From the NCBI RefSeq assembly GCF_022780145.1, contig NZ_JALEXO010000322.1, forward strand, positions 1-5,360: a stretch of DNA of 5,360 bases, given 5' to 3'. A program made the translations under genes and the position numbers. Source of the DNA: Intestinibacter sp. Its GTDB lineage: Bacteria; Bacillota; Clostridia; Peptostreptococcales; Peptostreptococcaceae. This document shows positions 1 to 5,360 of this stretch, in pieces; position 1 is the first letter of the stretch; each line of letters starts with the position of its first letter. The notes beneath the pieces are model-generated. The model worked only from the letters and a program-made list of their open reading frames with translations, had not been told where the DNA came from and did no database searches.

Positions 1-439
1 CTAAATAAAACTTTATAGTTTTACCATCTATACTTAAATCTTCATTCAAATCCATAAGAGGAACTAGCACAAAAGCTCTGTCCTTTATCCTTGGATGAGG
101 TATCAAAAGCGTCTCATCTAAAGATACAACATCATCATAAAAAAGCACATCTACATCTATAGTCCTAGGGCCCCATCTTATAACTCTGACGCGATCTAAT
201 TTATTTTCGATATCTTGGCATAAATTGAGAAGCTCATATGGAGGTAGACTAGTTTCGATTTCGACGCACATATTTAGAAAATCTGCTTGATCTGTATAAC
301 CCCATGCCTTAGTCTCGTAAAGGTTTGATTTTTTGATAGAGGTTATATACTCGCTTTCTTCAAGCATCTTGCACGCCTTCATCAGATAATCAAGTCTATC
401 ACCCATGTTAGTTCCAAGTCCTAAATACGCTCTACTCAT
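1..439 (-). CDS. folK: 2-amino-4-hydroxy-6-hydroxymethyldihydropteridine pyrophosphokinase (HPPK), 3' end cut by window edge
   Basis: HPPK transfers pyrophosphate from ATP to 6-hydroxymethyl-7,8-dihydropterin, making the activated pterin used by FolP in the cytosol. I translated 146 residues from the ATG at 439-437; the frame is still open at base 1, so the C-terminus is missing. E. coli HPPK has 159 residues, so perhaps 10-20 are lost. Visible motifs are the N-terminal AYLGLGTNMGDR (residues 4-15), SNLYET (38-43), GYTDQADFLN (47-56), the family signature RWGPRTIDVDVL (88-99), and IPHPRIKDRAFVLVPL (113-128). D95 and D97 match the Mg-binding aspartates of E. coli HPPK, and R92, H115 and R121 also align without gaps. 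The start is supported by an AAGGGA site (445-450) five bases upstream. The ATG lies inside the end of folB, an 8-base overlap that suggests translational coupling. The identification is secure. Confidence 0.96.
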   Translation of the reverse strand, partial: MSRAYLGLGTNMGDRLDYLMKACKMLEESEYITSIKKSNLYETKAWGYTDQADFLNMCVEIETSLPPYELLNLCQDIENKLDRVRVIRWGPRTIDVDVLFYDDVVSLDETLLIPHPRIKDRAFVLVPLMDLNEDLSIDGKTIKFYL

Positions 440-797
440 CTCGATCCCTTCTTATCTCAACTCCAAAATAATCGTATATCCCCGGTACTGGAGCTTCTGG
501 TTTTTTAACTCTTACCATAACCCCTTTGATTAGTGGGAATTTATTTAAAACTTCATCAGCTATATTTTCAGCCAACGCCTCTATTAAATTAAATCTTCTG
601 TTTTCAGTTATATCCTTTGCTACCTCGTAAACATCTGCATAGCTTACAGATTTATTCATATCGTCGGTTTTGCCGGCTTCTTTAGTGTCTAGGTAAAGCT
701 CCATGTCTATGAAGAACTTTTGACCTAGGACAGCCTCTTCCTTTAAAACACCGTGATATCCGTAAAATCCTAAGTTATTCAATAATATTTTGTCCAT
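432..797 (-). CDS. folB: Dihydroneopterin aldolase
   Basis: FolB cleaves 7,8-dihydroneopterin to 6-hydroxymethyl-7,8-dihydropterin and glycolaldehyde, feeding FolK, whose gene overlaps its 3' end. The 121-residue length is typical of the family, which forms ring-shaped oligomers. The N-terminus carries the classic FYGYHGVL stretch (residues 11-18), followed by the active-site glutamate E21 in KEEAVLGQ. Other conserved positions are the S-Y-A-D motif with Y53, NLIEALAE (70-77) with E73, and KKPEAPVPG (98-106) with K99. By comparison with S. aureus FolB, E21, Y53, E73 and K99 are the substrate-binding and catalytic set, and all are present. The start follows the folP stop by three bases. Its AGAGG Shine-Dalgarno (805-809) is embedded in the last codons of folP, so translation is probably coupled. 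Nothing appears broken or atypical. Confidence 0.97.
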   Translation of the reverse strand: MDKILLNNLGFYGYHGVLKEEAVLGQKFFIDMELYLDTKEAGKTDDMNKSVSYADVYEVAKDITENRRFNLIEALAENIADEVLNKFPLIKGVMVRVKKPEAPVPGIYDYFGVEIRRDRDE

Positions 798-800
798 ATC

Positions 801-1595
801 TTAACCTCTGTATATTGCATCGGCTACCTTAGCAGCGTCTAAATTTTCTTTTACATCGTGAACTCTGACTATGTCCACTCCATCTCTTACGCCAAGTACA
901 GTAGTAGCTACAGTACCTTCAACTCTTTGTTTTGGAGTAGTGCCTTCTAGTATTTTTCCTAATACTGATTTTCTAGATGTTCCAAGTAATATTGGATATC
1001 CTAAATCTTTAAGCTCTCCAAGTCTTCTTAGAACTTCTACATTTTGTTCGTAAGTTTTACCAAATCCTATACCTGGGTCTAATACTATTTTTTCTTTTTT
1101 AACTCCTGCTTTTAGCGCCATATCTACGCTGTTTTGTAAAAATTCTTTTATAGCTTCCATTATGTCCTTGTCGTATTCTGTACCATCTTGATTGTGCATT
1201 ATGCAGACTTCTGCGTCGTATTTAGCTACTACGTCAGCCATTTTGCCGTCGTAAGTTAGTCCCCATACGTCGTTTATCATATCTACACCTAATTTTAGAG
1301 CTTCTTCTGCAACTTCACTTTTGTAAGTGTCTACAGATATTGGCACGTTTATTTCTTCTTTTAATCTTTTTATAACTGGAACTATTCTAGATATTTCTTC
1401 TTCTGCTGATACGAATTTATGACCTGGTCTTGTAGATTCTCCACCTAAATCTATCATATCAGCTCCTAAGTCTATCATTTCTTTAGCATGGTTTACTGCT
1501 ATATCTATATTAGTAAAATCTCCACCATCAGAAAAGCTGTCTGGTGTTACGTTTAATATTCCCATTATATATGTTCTTTTTCCGTATTCTAACAT
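801..1595 (-). CDS. folP: Dihydropteroate synthase
   Basis: FolP condenses 6-hydroxymethyl-dihydropterin pyrophosphate with p-aminobenzoate to dihydropteroate; it is the sulfonamide target. The 264 residues cover the whole TIM-barrel domain. Motifs in order: MGILNVTPDSFSDGG (11-25), with N15 the likely Mg ligand; ESTRPG (53-58), the mobile loop; SVDTYK (87-92); NDVWG (108-112); LDPGIGFGKT (172-181); GTSRKS (205-210), with K209 for pterin binding; and RVHDV (244-248), with R244 and H246 for pyrophosphate binding. F21 and the loop T55-R56-P57 have the wild-type form, so the sequence shows no classical sulfonamide-resistance substitution at these sites. The start is fixed by a strong Shine-Dalgarno (TGAGGAGA, 1601-1608). 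The gene follows an 84-base gap containing a hairpin, the loosest junction in the cluster. It could therefore be expressed partly independently of folE, although I found no convincing promoter there. Confidence 0.97.
   Translation of the reverse strand: MLEYGKRTYIMGILNVTPDSFSDGGDFTNIDIAVNHAKEMIDLGADMIDLGGESTRPGHKFVSAEEEISRIVPVIKRLKEEINVPISVDTYKSEVAEEALKLGVDMINDVWGLTYDGKMADVVAKYDAEVCIMHNQDGTEYDKDIMEAIKEFLQNSVDMALKAGVKKEKIVLDPGIGFGKTYEQNVEVLRRLGELKDLGYPILLGTSRKSVLGKILEGTTPKQRVEGTVATTVLGVRDGVDIVRVHDVKENLDAAKVADAIYRG
805..809 (-). promoter_or_regulatory. Shine-Dalgarno of folB, embedded in the folP 3' end
   Basis: AGAGG on the minus strand, seven bases before the folB ATG. It is formed by the Arg-Gly codons AGA GGT that end FolP, so ribosomes finishing folP run over it just before the folB start. 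This supports the chosen folB start and coupled translation. Confidence 0.7.
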
Positions 1596-1600
1596 TTTTA

Positions 1601-1608
1601 TCTCCTCA
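1601..1608 (-). promoter_or_regulatory. Shine-Dalgarno of folP
   Basis: TGAGGAGA on the minus strand, five bases before the folP ATG (1595-1593). It is a near-consensus site standing free in the folE-folP gap. The gene can therefore be initiated independently rather than by overlap coupling, unlike folB, folK, pabB and pabC. Confidence 0.8.
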
Positions 1609-1633
1609 GTAATTATCTTTCTAAATCACAATA

Positions 1634-1671
1634 AAAGTTATATTCACCAAGTACATGGCGAATATAACTTT
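1634..1671 (-). terminator. Hairpin after folE: possible intrinsic terminator, attenuator or RNA processing/stability element
   Basis: In the minus-strand transcript the arms at 1671-1656 and 1649-1634 pair over 16 positions: fifteen Watson-Crick pairs and one G-U pair. They enclose a six-base loop (UGUACU). The stem begins eight bases after the folE stop codon. The 3' arm ends in UUU and continues into UUUUAUUGUG, so there is a short, imperfect U-tract. Only four pairs are G-C, which makes a long but AU-rich stem. Read from the plus strand, the G-U position becomes an A-C mismatch, so the structure fits the direction of transcription of the fol genes better. Complete termination would cut folP, folB and folK off from the upstream promoter. 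Partial termination, or a processing/3'-stabilising role, is therefore more plausible. Its existence as an inverted repeat is certain; its function is inferred. Confidence 0.65.
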
Positions 1672-1679
1672 GTATTAAA

Positions 1680-2249
1680 TTATTTTAAGTTTATAAGTGC
1701 CATAGCTTCACTTCTAGCTAAAGCATCAGTTTCGAACACACCTCTAACTGCAGAAGTTACAGTTTTTGAACCTGGTTTTTTAACTCCACGCATAGTCATA
1801 CACATATGCTCAGCTTCTACAACTACCATAACTCCATAAGGTCTTAATTCTTCCATTATTATGTTTGCAGTGTCTTTAGTTATTCTCTCTTGTAATTGTG
1901 GTCTTCTAGCTATAGTTTCTATTACTCTAGCTAATTTAGATAAACCTGTTAATCTACCATCTTTTGGAATATAAACAACGTGAGCTTTTCCAAAGAATGG
2001 AACTAAATGGTGTTCACAGCTTGAGTAGAAAGGAATGTCTTTTACAACAACCATTTCTTCGTGTTTTTCATCTGCAAATAATACTTTTAAATGTTCTCTT
2101 GGATCTTGATGTAATCCGCAGAATATTTCTTCGTACATCCTAGCAACTCTATCAGGAGTTCCAACTAACCCTTCTCTATCTGGATCTTCACCTATTGCTT
2201 CTAGGATTTCCCTTACTGCTTTTCTTATTTTTGCTTGATCTACTGCCAT
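1680..2249 (-). CDS. folE: GTP cyclohydrolase I (type IA, zinc enzyme)
   Basis: FolE hydrolyses GTP to 7,8-dihydroneopterin triphosphate and formate, the first committed pterin step. The 189 residues match the usual size of bacterial FolE and its homodecameric T-fold. An N-terminal helical segment contains GTPDRVARMYEE (30-41). The core has SSCEHHLVPFFGKAHVVYIP (76-95), LTGLSKLAR (100-108), RRPQLQERIT (115-124), AEHMCMTMRGV (146-156) and KPGSKTVTSAVRG (158-170). The zinc ligands expected from E. coli FolE (C110, H113, C181) correspond to C78, H81 and C150; H80 and H148 match the catalytic histidines. Retention of the two cysteines places it in the zinc-dependent FolE1 class rather than FolE2. 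A GGAGG site (2256-2260) six bases before the ATG confirms the start. It follows the unassigned nucleotidyltransferase-like gene by 26 bases and is followed by a hairpin. Confidence 0.98.
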   Translation of the reverse strand: MAVDQAKIRKAVREILEAIGEDPDREGLVGTPDRVARMYEEIFCGLHQDPREHLKVLFADEKHEEMVVVKDIPFYSSCEHHLVPFFGKAHVVYIPKDGRLTGLSKLARVIETIARRPQLQERITKDTANIIMEELRPYGVMVVVEAEHMCMTMRGVKKPGSKTVTSAVRGVFETDALARSEAMALINLK

Positions 2250-2255
2250 TTCTTA

Positions 2256-2260
2256 CCTCC
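2256..2260 (-). promoter_or_regulatory. Shine-Dalgarno of folE
   Basis: GGAGG on the minus strand, six bases upstream of the folE ATG. It is a consensus-strength site in the 26-base gap after the preceding gene and settles the folE start. Confidence 0.8.
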
Positions 2261-2275
2261 AAAAATCTAAGGGCA

Positions 2276-2929
2276 TTATTTTATATATTCAAATATATCT
2301 AACAGCATTTCGTATTTATCGTCTGATGCATTTTTTAATATATCGTATATTTTTTTATCATCTTTTTTTATGCTTTTTATTAATTTTTTGTCCTTAGGTA
2401 CCCATTTATCTTCTTTTATATAATACATTCTAATCAGATCTCTAAGTGCTATATTCACAAAAAAATCGTACTCAAAATCTTCAAATTCGTCCTTTGATTT
2501 TAATTTTTTGATTTCTGATTTGATTTCTAACAGCTTGTCTTTTTTTATTTCCTCGGAAATCTTATCTGGACCTTCTTCGTAAGCTTGCTTGCATTTTCTT
2601 AGTATTTCCTTTGCATAATCTAAAGTGTCAAATATTATCTTGCCGTCGTTTATTTTTAAGAAGAAATACTCTTTATTTTTTATAAAGCTTTCGCATCCTT
2701 TTTTGGAAATATAGTTTAAATCAAATTCTATAGAAGAAATCACTTTATTTATGCGAATTTGATTTTCCTTTTGTTCTTTTGTAAATATAAAAAGATCTAT
2801 ATCGTTTATTTTTATGTCTTTTTCAAAATCTAAATCTTTACTAGAACCTACAAGCACTATACCTAGAGTATTTTCGTCCTTTTTTATCAAATCTATTTCC
2901 CTTTGAAATACATCGTTTAATTTTGACAT
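2276..2929 (-). CDS. Uncharacterised nucleotidyltransferase-fold protein (MNT/aminoglycoside-nucleotidyltransferase-like) inside the folate operon
   Basis: I cannot name this 217-residue protein, but its N-terminal half looks like a DNA polymerase beta-type nucleotidyltransferase domain. It has VLVGSS (25-30) followed after 13 residues by NDIDLFIF (42-49), fitting the hG[GS]-x(9,13)-Dh[DE]h pattern. A third acidic strand, EFDLNYIS (68-75), supplies D70. The metal-binding triad would thus be D43, D45 and D70. Residues from about 105 to 217 are charged and probably helical, with a WVPKDKKLIK stretch (176-185) resembling the helical C-terminal domains of antibiotic and small-molecule nucleotidyltransferases. 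There are 40 lysines and no histidine, so no HEPN RNase motif. Its start follows pabC by 14 bases with a GGTGAG site (2933-2938), so it is co-transcribed with the folate genes. GC is about 26% by hand count, against about 34% in part of folE. It could be a late insertion or a lineage-specific accessory. Substrate is unknown. Confidence 0.8.
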   Translation of the reverse strand: MSKLNDVFQREIDLIKKDENTLGIVLVGSSKDLDFEKDIKINDIDLFIFTKEQKENQIRINKVISSIEFDLNYISKKGCESFIKNKEYFFLKINDGKIIFDTLDYAKEILRKCKQAYEEGPDKISEEIKKDKLLEIKSEIKKLKSKDEFEDFEYDFFVNIALRDLIRMYYIKEDKWVPKDKKLIKSIKKDDKKIYDILKNASDDKYEMLLDIFEYIK

Positions 2930-2943
2930 ATACTCACCGCCTT

Positions 2944-3681
2944 TTATAGAGTCTCTTTTATAAGTTTTATTATTTTATTTTCTTTATCAAAGTTTATTTG
3001 ATTTATCTGTGTAACGGGCATCACACCCATTAAACTATTTGTAACAAACACGCCTTCATATTCATCAACAGATGATATATCTATATCGCACTCGACTAAA
3101 TCTATATTTAAGCTTTTGCAAACTCTACCTACATTTAACTTCATTATCCCATTTAAAATCGGCAAAGAGCTCTTAGGTGTATATACTGTATCTGATTTTA
3201 CAAAAAATATATTGCTCAGAGAACATTCTAATACATTGCCTGAAGTATCTAAAAATATCGCATCGTCAAATCCATTGTCAGTTGCATAATGTTTAGAATA
3301 CATACTTTCGTAGTAATTAGTAGTCTTATGTCTGTATATTATACTGTCTCCCCTTTTAATTGGAGATATGCATAATTTAAAGCCTTTTTTATACGTTTCT
3401 TCGTTGTAGGCTATATCTCTTAAGCTTATATTATATCCTTCATCAAACACCGTAAGTCTAAGTGCTTTGTTTTTTACGTCGTTTTTATATATATATTCTA
3501 AAATCGTTTTTCTGTAAAACTCTTTATTTTCGGCAATATTGAAGTTTAATTCTCTAGCTGAATTAAACATCCTATCTAAGTGTAAATCTAAATCTAAAGG
3601 ATAATCTGTGACTTTTATGGTTTCAAATAATCCCATCCCAAACTTTGAAAGCGTGGAATTAAAAGAAACGTTATTCTTCAT
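2944..3681 (-). CDS. pabC: 4-amino-4-deoxychorismate lyase (class IV PLP enzyme)
   Basis: PabC eliminates pyruvate from 4-amino-4-deoxychorismate to give p-aminobenzoate. The 245 residues show the fold-type IV pattern. FGMGLFETIKV (14-24) corresponds to the usual YGDGxFET. HLDRM (34-38) carries the conserved arginine R37. HKTTNYYES (118-126) contains K119, the expected Schiff-base lysine. DDAIFLD (139-145) leads into ECSLSNIFFV (152-161), with the conserved glutamate E152. YTPKSSLPILNGIMK (167-181) is the equivalent of the PLP-phosphate loop. The N-terminus is short for the family, lacking most of the usual first strand before the FG motif. Branched-chain or D-amino-acid aminotransferases share the fold, but the position directly after pabB argues for the lyase. 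The ATG overlaps the pabB end by 11 bases and its AGAGG site lies in pabB, indicating coupled translation. Confidence 0.9.
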   Translation of the reverse strand: MKNNVSFNSTLSKFGMGLFETIKVTDYPLDLDLHLDRMFNSARELNFNIAENKEFYRKTILEYIYKNDVKNKALRLTVFDEGYNISLRDIAYNEETYKKGFKLCISPIKRGDSIIYRHKTTNYYESMYSKHYATDNGFDDAIFLDTSGNVLECSLSNIFFVKSDTVYTPKSSLPILNGIMKLNVGRVCKSLNIDLVECDIDISSVDEYEGVFVTNSLMGVMPVTQINQINFDKENKIIKLIKETL

Positions 3682-5020
3682 AATAACCTCTAAGAGCCTT
3701 CATTATAGAAGCAGCCTTGTCCATAGTTTCTTGGTACTCATCAGCTGGATTAGAACCCCAAGTCATACCTCCACCAACTTGGAAGTAGACATTTTCGTCT
3801 TGTTTTACTATAGTTCTTATAGCTATATTTAAGTCCATATTACCGTCAAAGCCTATATATCCTATAGATCCTGTGTAGACGTTTCTCTTAGTCGGTTCTA
3901 ATTCTTCTATTATCTCCATAGATCTAATCTTAGGCGCACCTGTTATAGATCCTCCTGGGAAAGTGGCTTTTATCACATCTATAGGGCTTAATTCGTCCCT
4001 TAAAGTACCTACTACTGTTGAAACTAAGTGATTTACATTTGCGTAAGGTTCGATTACAAATAGCTCTGGAACCTTTACAGTACCTACCTTAGATACTCTA
4101 GATAAGTCATTTCTCTCTAAGTCGACTATCATAAGTAACTCTGCTCTGTCCTTTTCGCTATTTAGTAGCTCTTCTCTTAATCTCAAATCATCAGCTTCGT
4201 CTTTTCCTCTAGGTCTAGTTCCCTTTATAGGTCTAGTTTCTAATTGTCTATCTACGCACTTGATAAATCTCTCAGGTGAATTAGATAGAATATGGAATTT
4301 ATCGAAATTTAAAAAGGCTCCAAATGGTGCTGGAGAAAATCTTCTTAAATCTCTATATAATTCGTAACTAGATAAACTAGTCTTTCCTGTAAAACGTTGA
4401 GTTAAATTAGCTTGGTATATATCCCCACTTCTTATGTAATCTTTTACTTTTTGTACAGCATCTTCAAATCCTTTTTTTGTGAAGTTTGATTGTAGTTTTA
4501 TAGGTTTAATGTTTTTAGTTTCGTAGCAGATTGAGTCTATTCCCTTTTGTTCTGCAGTTTTTATTCTATTTTCAATTTCATCGATTAAAGACTCTTCCTT
4601 TTTCTTGTCTAAATTCGGTGTCGCTATATAAGTTTTATTTTCTAGATGATCTACTACAACTACCCAATTGTAAAAACCAAAATATAAATCGTATACTCCC
4701 GTATCATCTACAGCAATTTGAGGTAACTTTTCCATGTAGTTTCCTAAATCATAAGATAAATACCCTACTGCTCCACCTACAAATGGCAACTCAGTGTCAT
4801 TTTCGCCTTGGTAATGTTTAAGTTCTTCCTCTAAAGTATTAAGAGGATTAGTTTCAGAATCTTTTGCTTTTATTTTTTTAAAAGGATTACTACTTATAAA
4901 AGAGTATCTCCCTAATTTTTTTGGATCCATAGCACTATCTAAAATAAAGCTGTCGTTTTCATCTTTAAATATCGTGTAAATTTCAAAAGCATCTAATTTA
5001 GTATCTATTTGTCTAAGCAT
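3671..5020 (-). CDS. pabB: Aminodeoxychorismate synthase component I
   Basis: PabB uses ammonia from PabA to convert chorismate to 4-amino-4-deoxychorismate. The 449 residues match E. coli PabB (453). The N-terminal domain has SFILDS (24-29) and LGRYSFISSNP (36-46), where relatives carry the tryptophan-binding pocket, then FVGGAVGYLSYDLG (80-93). The chorismate-binding domain shows SGDIYQANLTQRF (198-210), NSPERF (247-252), PIKGTRPRG (264-272), DLERNDLSRV (300-309), VNHLVS (329-334), FPGGSITGAPKIRSME (354-369), GSIGYI (384-389) and GGGMTWGSNPADEYQET (416-432). K266 in PIKGT is decisive: this lysine, the E. coli K274 nucleophile, marks aminodeoxychorismate synthases, whereas anthranilate synthase TrpE has alanine. 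The start overlaps pabA by 8 bases, with AGAAAGG (5031-5037) ten bases upstream. The product is soluble and pairs with PabA. Confidence 0.96.
   Translation of the reverse strand: MLRQIDTKLDAFEIYTIFKDENDSFILDSAMDPKKLGRYSFISSNPFKKIKAKDSETNPLNTLEEELKHYQGENDTELPFVGGAVGYLSYDLGNYMEKLPQIAVDDTGVYDLYFGFYNWVVVVDHLENKTYIATPNLDKKKEESLIDEIENRIKTAEQKGIDSICYETKNIKPIKLQSNFTKKGFEDAVQKVKDYIRSGDIYQANLTQRFTGKTSLSSYELYRDLRRFSPAPFGAFLNFDKFHILSNSPERFIKCVDRQLETRPIKGTRPRGKDEADDLRLREELLNSEKDRAELLMIVDLERNDLSRVSKVGTVKVPELFVIEPYANVNHLVSTVVGTLRDELSPIDVIKATFPGGSITGAPKIRSMEIIEELEPTKRNVYTGSIGYIGFDGNMDLNIAIRTIVKQDENVYFQVGGGMTWGSNPADEYQETMDKAASIMKALRGYYEE
3687..3691 (-). promoter_or_regulatory. Shine-Dalgarno of pabC, embedded in the pabB 3' end
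   Basis: AGAGG on the minus strand, five bases before the pabC ATG and inside the pabB codons for Arg-Gly near its C-terminus. With the 11-base gene overlap it indicates that pabC is translated by ribosomes terminating on pabB. Confidence 0.65.
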
Positions 5021-5360
5021 TTTTCTGTATCCTTTCTCTAGCTAAAGTAATAAAGTTTTTTAAAAGCTCATGGCCACATTCAGTAAGTACAGCCTCTGGA
5101 TGGAATTGAACTCCTTCTATCATGTACTTTTTGTGTCTTAAGCCCATAATCTCTCCCTCTTTAGTCTTTGCAGTTATCTCTAGCTCATCTCCTAGATTTT
5201 CACTATCTACTACTAAAGAATGGTATCTCGTCACGTTTAAAGGATTTTTTATATTTGTGAAAACTCCTTTAGAGTCGTGAGTGATACTGTGGACTTTTCC
5301 ATGAACTGGCTCTATTGCCTTAACTATTTTAGAGCCAAATACTTGACCTATAGTTTGGTG
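5013..5360 (-). CDS. pabA: Aminodeoxychorismate synthase glutamine amidotransferase component, N-terminus beyond window edge
   Basis: PabA hydrolyses glutamine and channels ammonia to PabB. The frame is open from base 5360 and gives 115 residues to the TAG at 5015-5013, so roughly the first 75 residues of a protein near 190 are missing. It opens with HQTIGQVFG, which in class I amidotransferases directly follows the nucleophile motif GxCLG; the catalytic cysteine is therefore just outside the window. Next come PVHGKVHSI (18-26 of the partial), TRYHSLVV (44-51) and GVQFHPEAV (83-91), where H87 and E89 complete the Cys-His-Glu triad. A GTG at 5234 is internal, not a start, because the conserved sequence continues upstream of it. 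TrpG is indistinguishable by this sequence alone, and some bacteria share one subunit. The 8-base overlap with pabB, which carries the PIKGT lysine, makes PabA the sensible name. Confidence 0.93.
   Translation of the reverse strand, partial: HQTIGQVFGSKIVKAIEPVHGKVHSITHDSKGVFTNIKNPLNVTRYHSLVVDSENLGDELEITAKTKEGEIMGLRHKKYMIEGVQFHPEAVLTECGHELLKNFITLARERIQKNA

Noticed and set aside
1..3. Apparent TAG stop ending folK at the window edge
   Set aside because: The folK reading frame has its last full codon at 4-2, so this triplet is out of frame; the gene continues beyond the window.
871..1053. Plus-strand open frame of 60 codons
   Set aside because: It lies wholly inside folP on the opposite strand, is Ser/Pro/Thr-rich as expected for an antisense shadow, and has no family resemblance.
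1609..1633. Promoter for folP in the gap (GATAAT-like -10)
   Set aside because: No acceptable -35 sequence lies at 16-18 bases; in such AT-rich DNA a lone -10-like hexamer is expected by chance.
2276..2929. MNT-HEPN toxin-antitoxin module
   Set aside because: There is no adjacent HEPN gene, and the protein contains no histidine, so the Rx4-6H RNase motif is absent.
2944..3000. Promoter for the nucleotidyltransferase gene at the pabC 3' end
   Set aside because: A TTGATA and a TATAAA are present but about 22 bases apart, too far for a standard promoter, and the region is simply AT-rich coding sequence.
3608..3832. Plus-strand open frame across the pabB/pabC junction
   Set aside because: It is antisense to two well-supported enzymes, and its peptide resembles no known protein.
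4531..4821. Plus-strand open frame, Phe/Leu-rich, superficially membrane-like
   Set aside because: It is antisense to conserved pabB; the hydrophobicity comes from complementing Lys/Glu codons.
5232..5234. GTG start giving a 73-residue protein
   Set aside because: The same frame continues upstream to the window edge with conserved amidotransferase sequence, so this GTG is an internal valine codon of pabA.
3671..5360. Anthranilate synthase trpE-trpG
   Set aside because: The chorismate enzyme has PIKGT with lysine at residue 266, the aminodeoxychorismate synthase mark, and is followed by pabC and fol genes rather than trp genes.

Overview
The window is a single co-directional block of folate-biosynthesis genes, all read from the minus strand (right to left). 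The DNA is AT-rich. Arginine is mostly AGA and the Shine-Dalgarno sites are purine-rich. Gene content, codon use and protein style suggest a low-GC Firmicute of the class Clostridia, perhaps a Peptostreptococcaceae or Clostridium relative. That placement is inference; no rRNA or other taxonomic marker is present.

Layout in the direction of transcription: pabA (right edge, N-terminus missing), pabB, pabC, an unassigned nucleotidyltransferase-fold gene, folE, an 84-base gap holding a strong hairpin, folP, folB, folK (left edge, last residues missing). Junctions are very tight: pabA/pabB overlap by 8 bases, pabB/pabC by 11 and folB/folK by 8. Gaps are 3 bases at folP/folB, 14 at pabC/nucleotidyltransferase and 26 at nucleotidyltransferase/folE. 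This is the architecture of one translationally coupled operon, whose promoter must lie beyond the right edge.

The genes supply both halves of dihydropteroate. PabA and PabB convert chorismate and glutamine to aminodeoxychorismate, and PabC releases p-aminobenzoate. FolE opens GTP to dihydroneopterin triphosphate. FolB makes 6-hydroxymethyl-dihydropterin, FolK pyrophosphorylates it, and FolP joins it to p-aminobenzoate. The step that removes phosphates from dihydroneopterin triphosphate has no recognised gene here, nor do folC and folA.

Two things stand out from an otherwise ordinary operon. One is the lysine-rich, histidine-free, unusually AT-rich nucleotidyltransferase-like gene between pabC and folE. 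The other is the 16-bp hairpin directly after folE, which pairs fully only in the minus-strand transcript. No mobile element, CRISPR array, tRNA or rRNA was seen.
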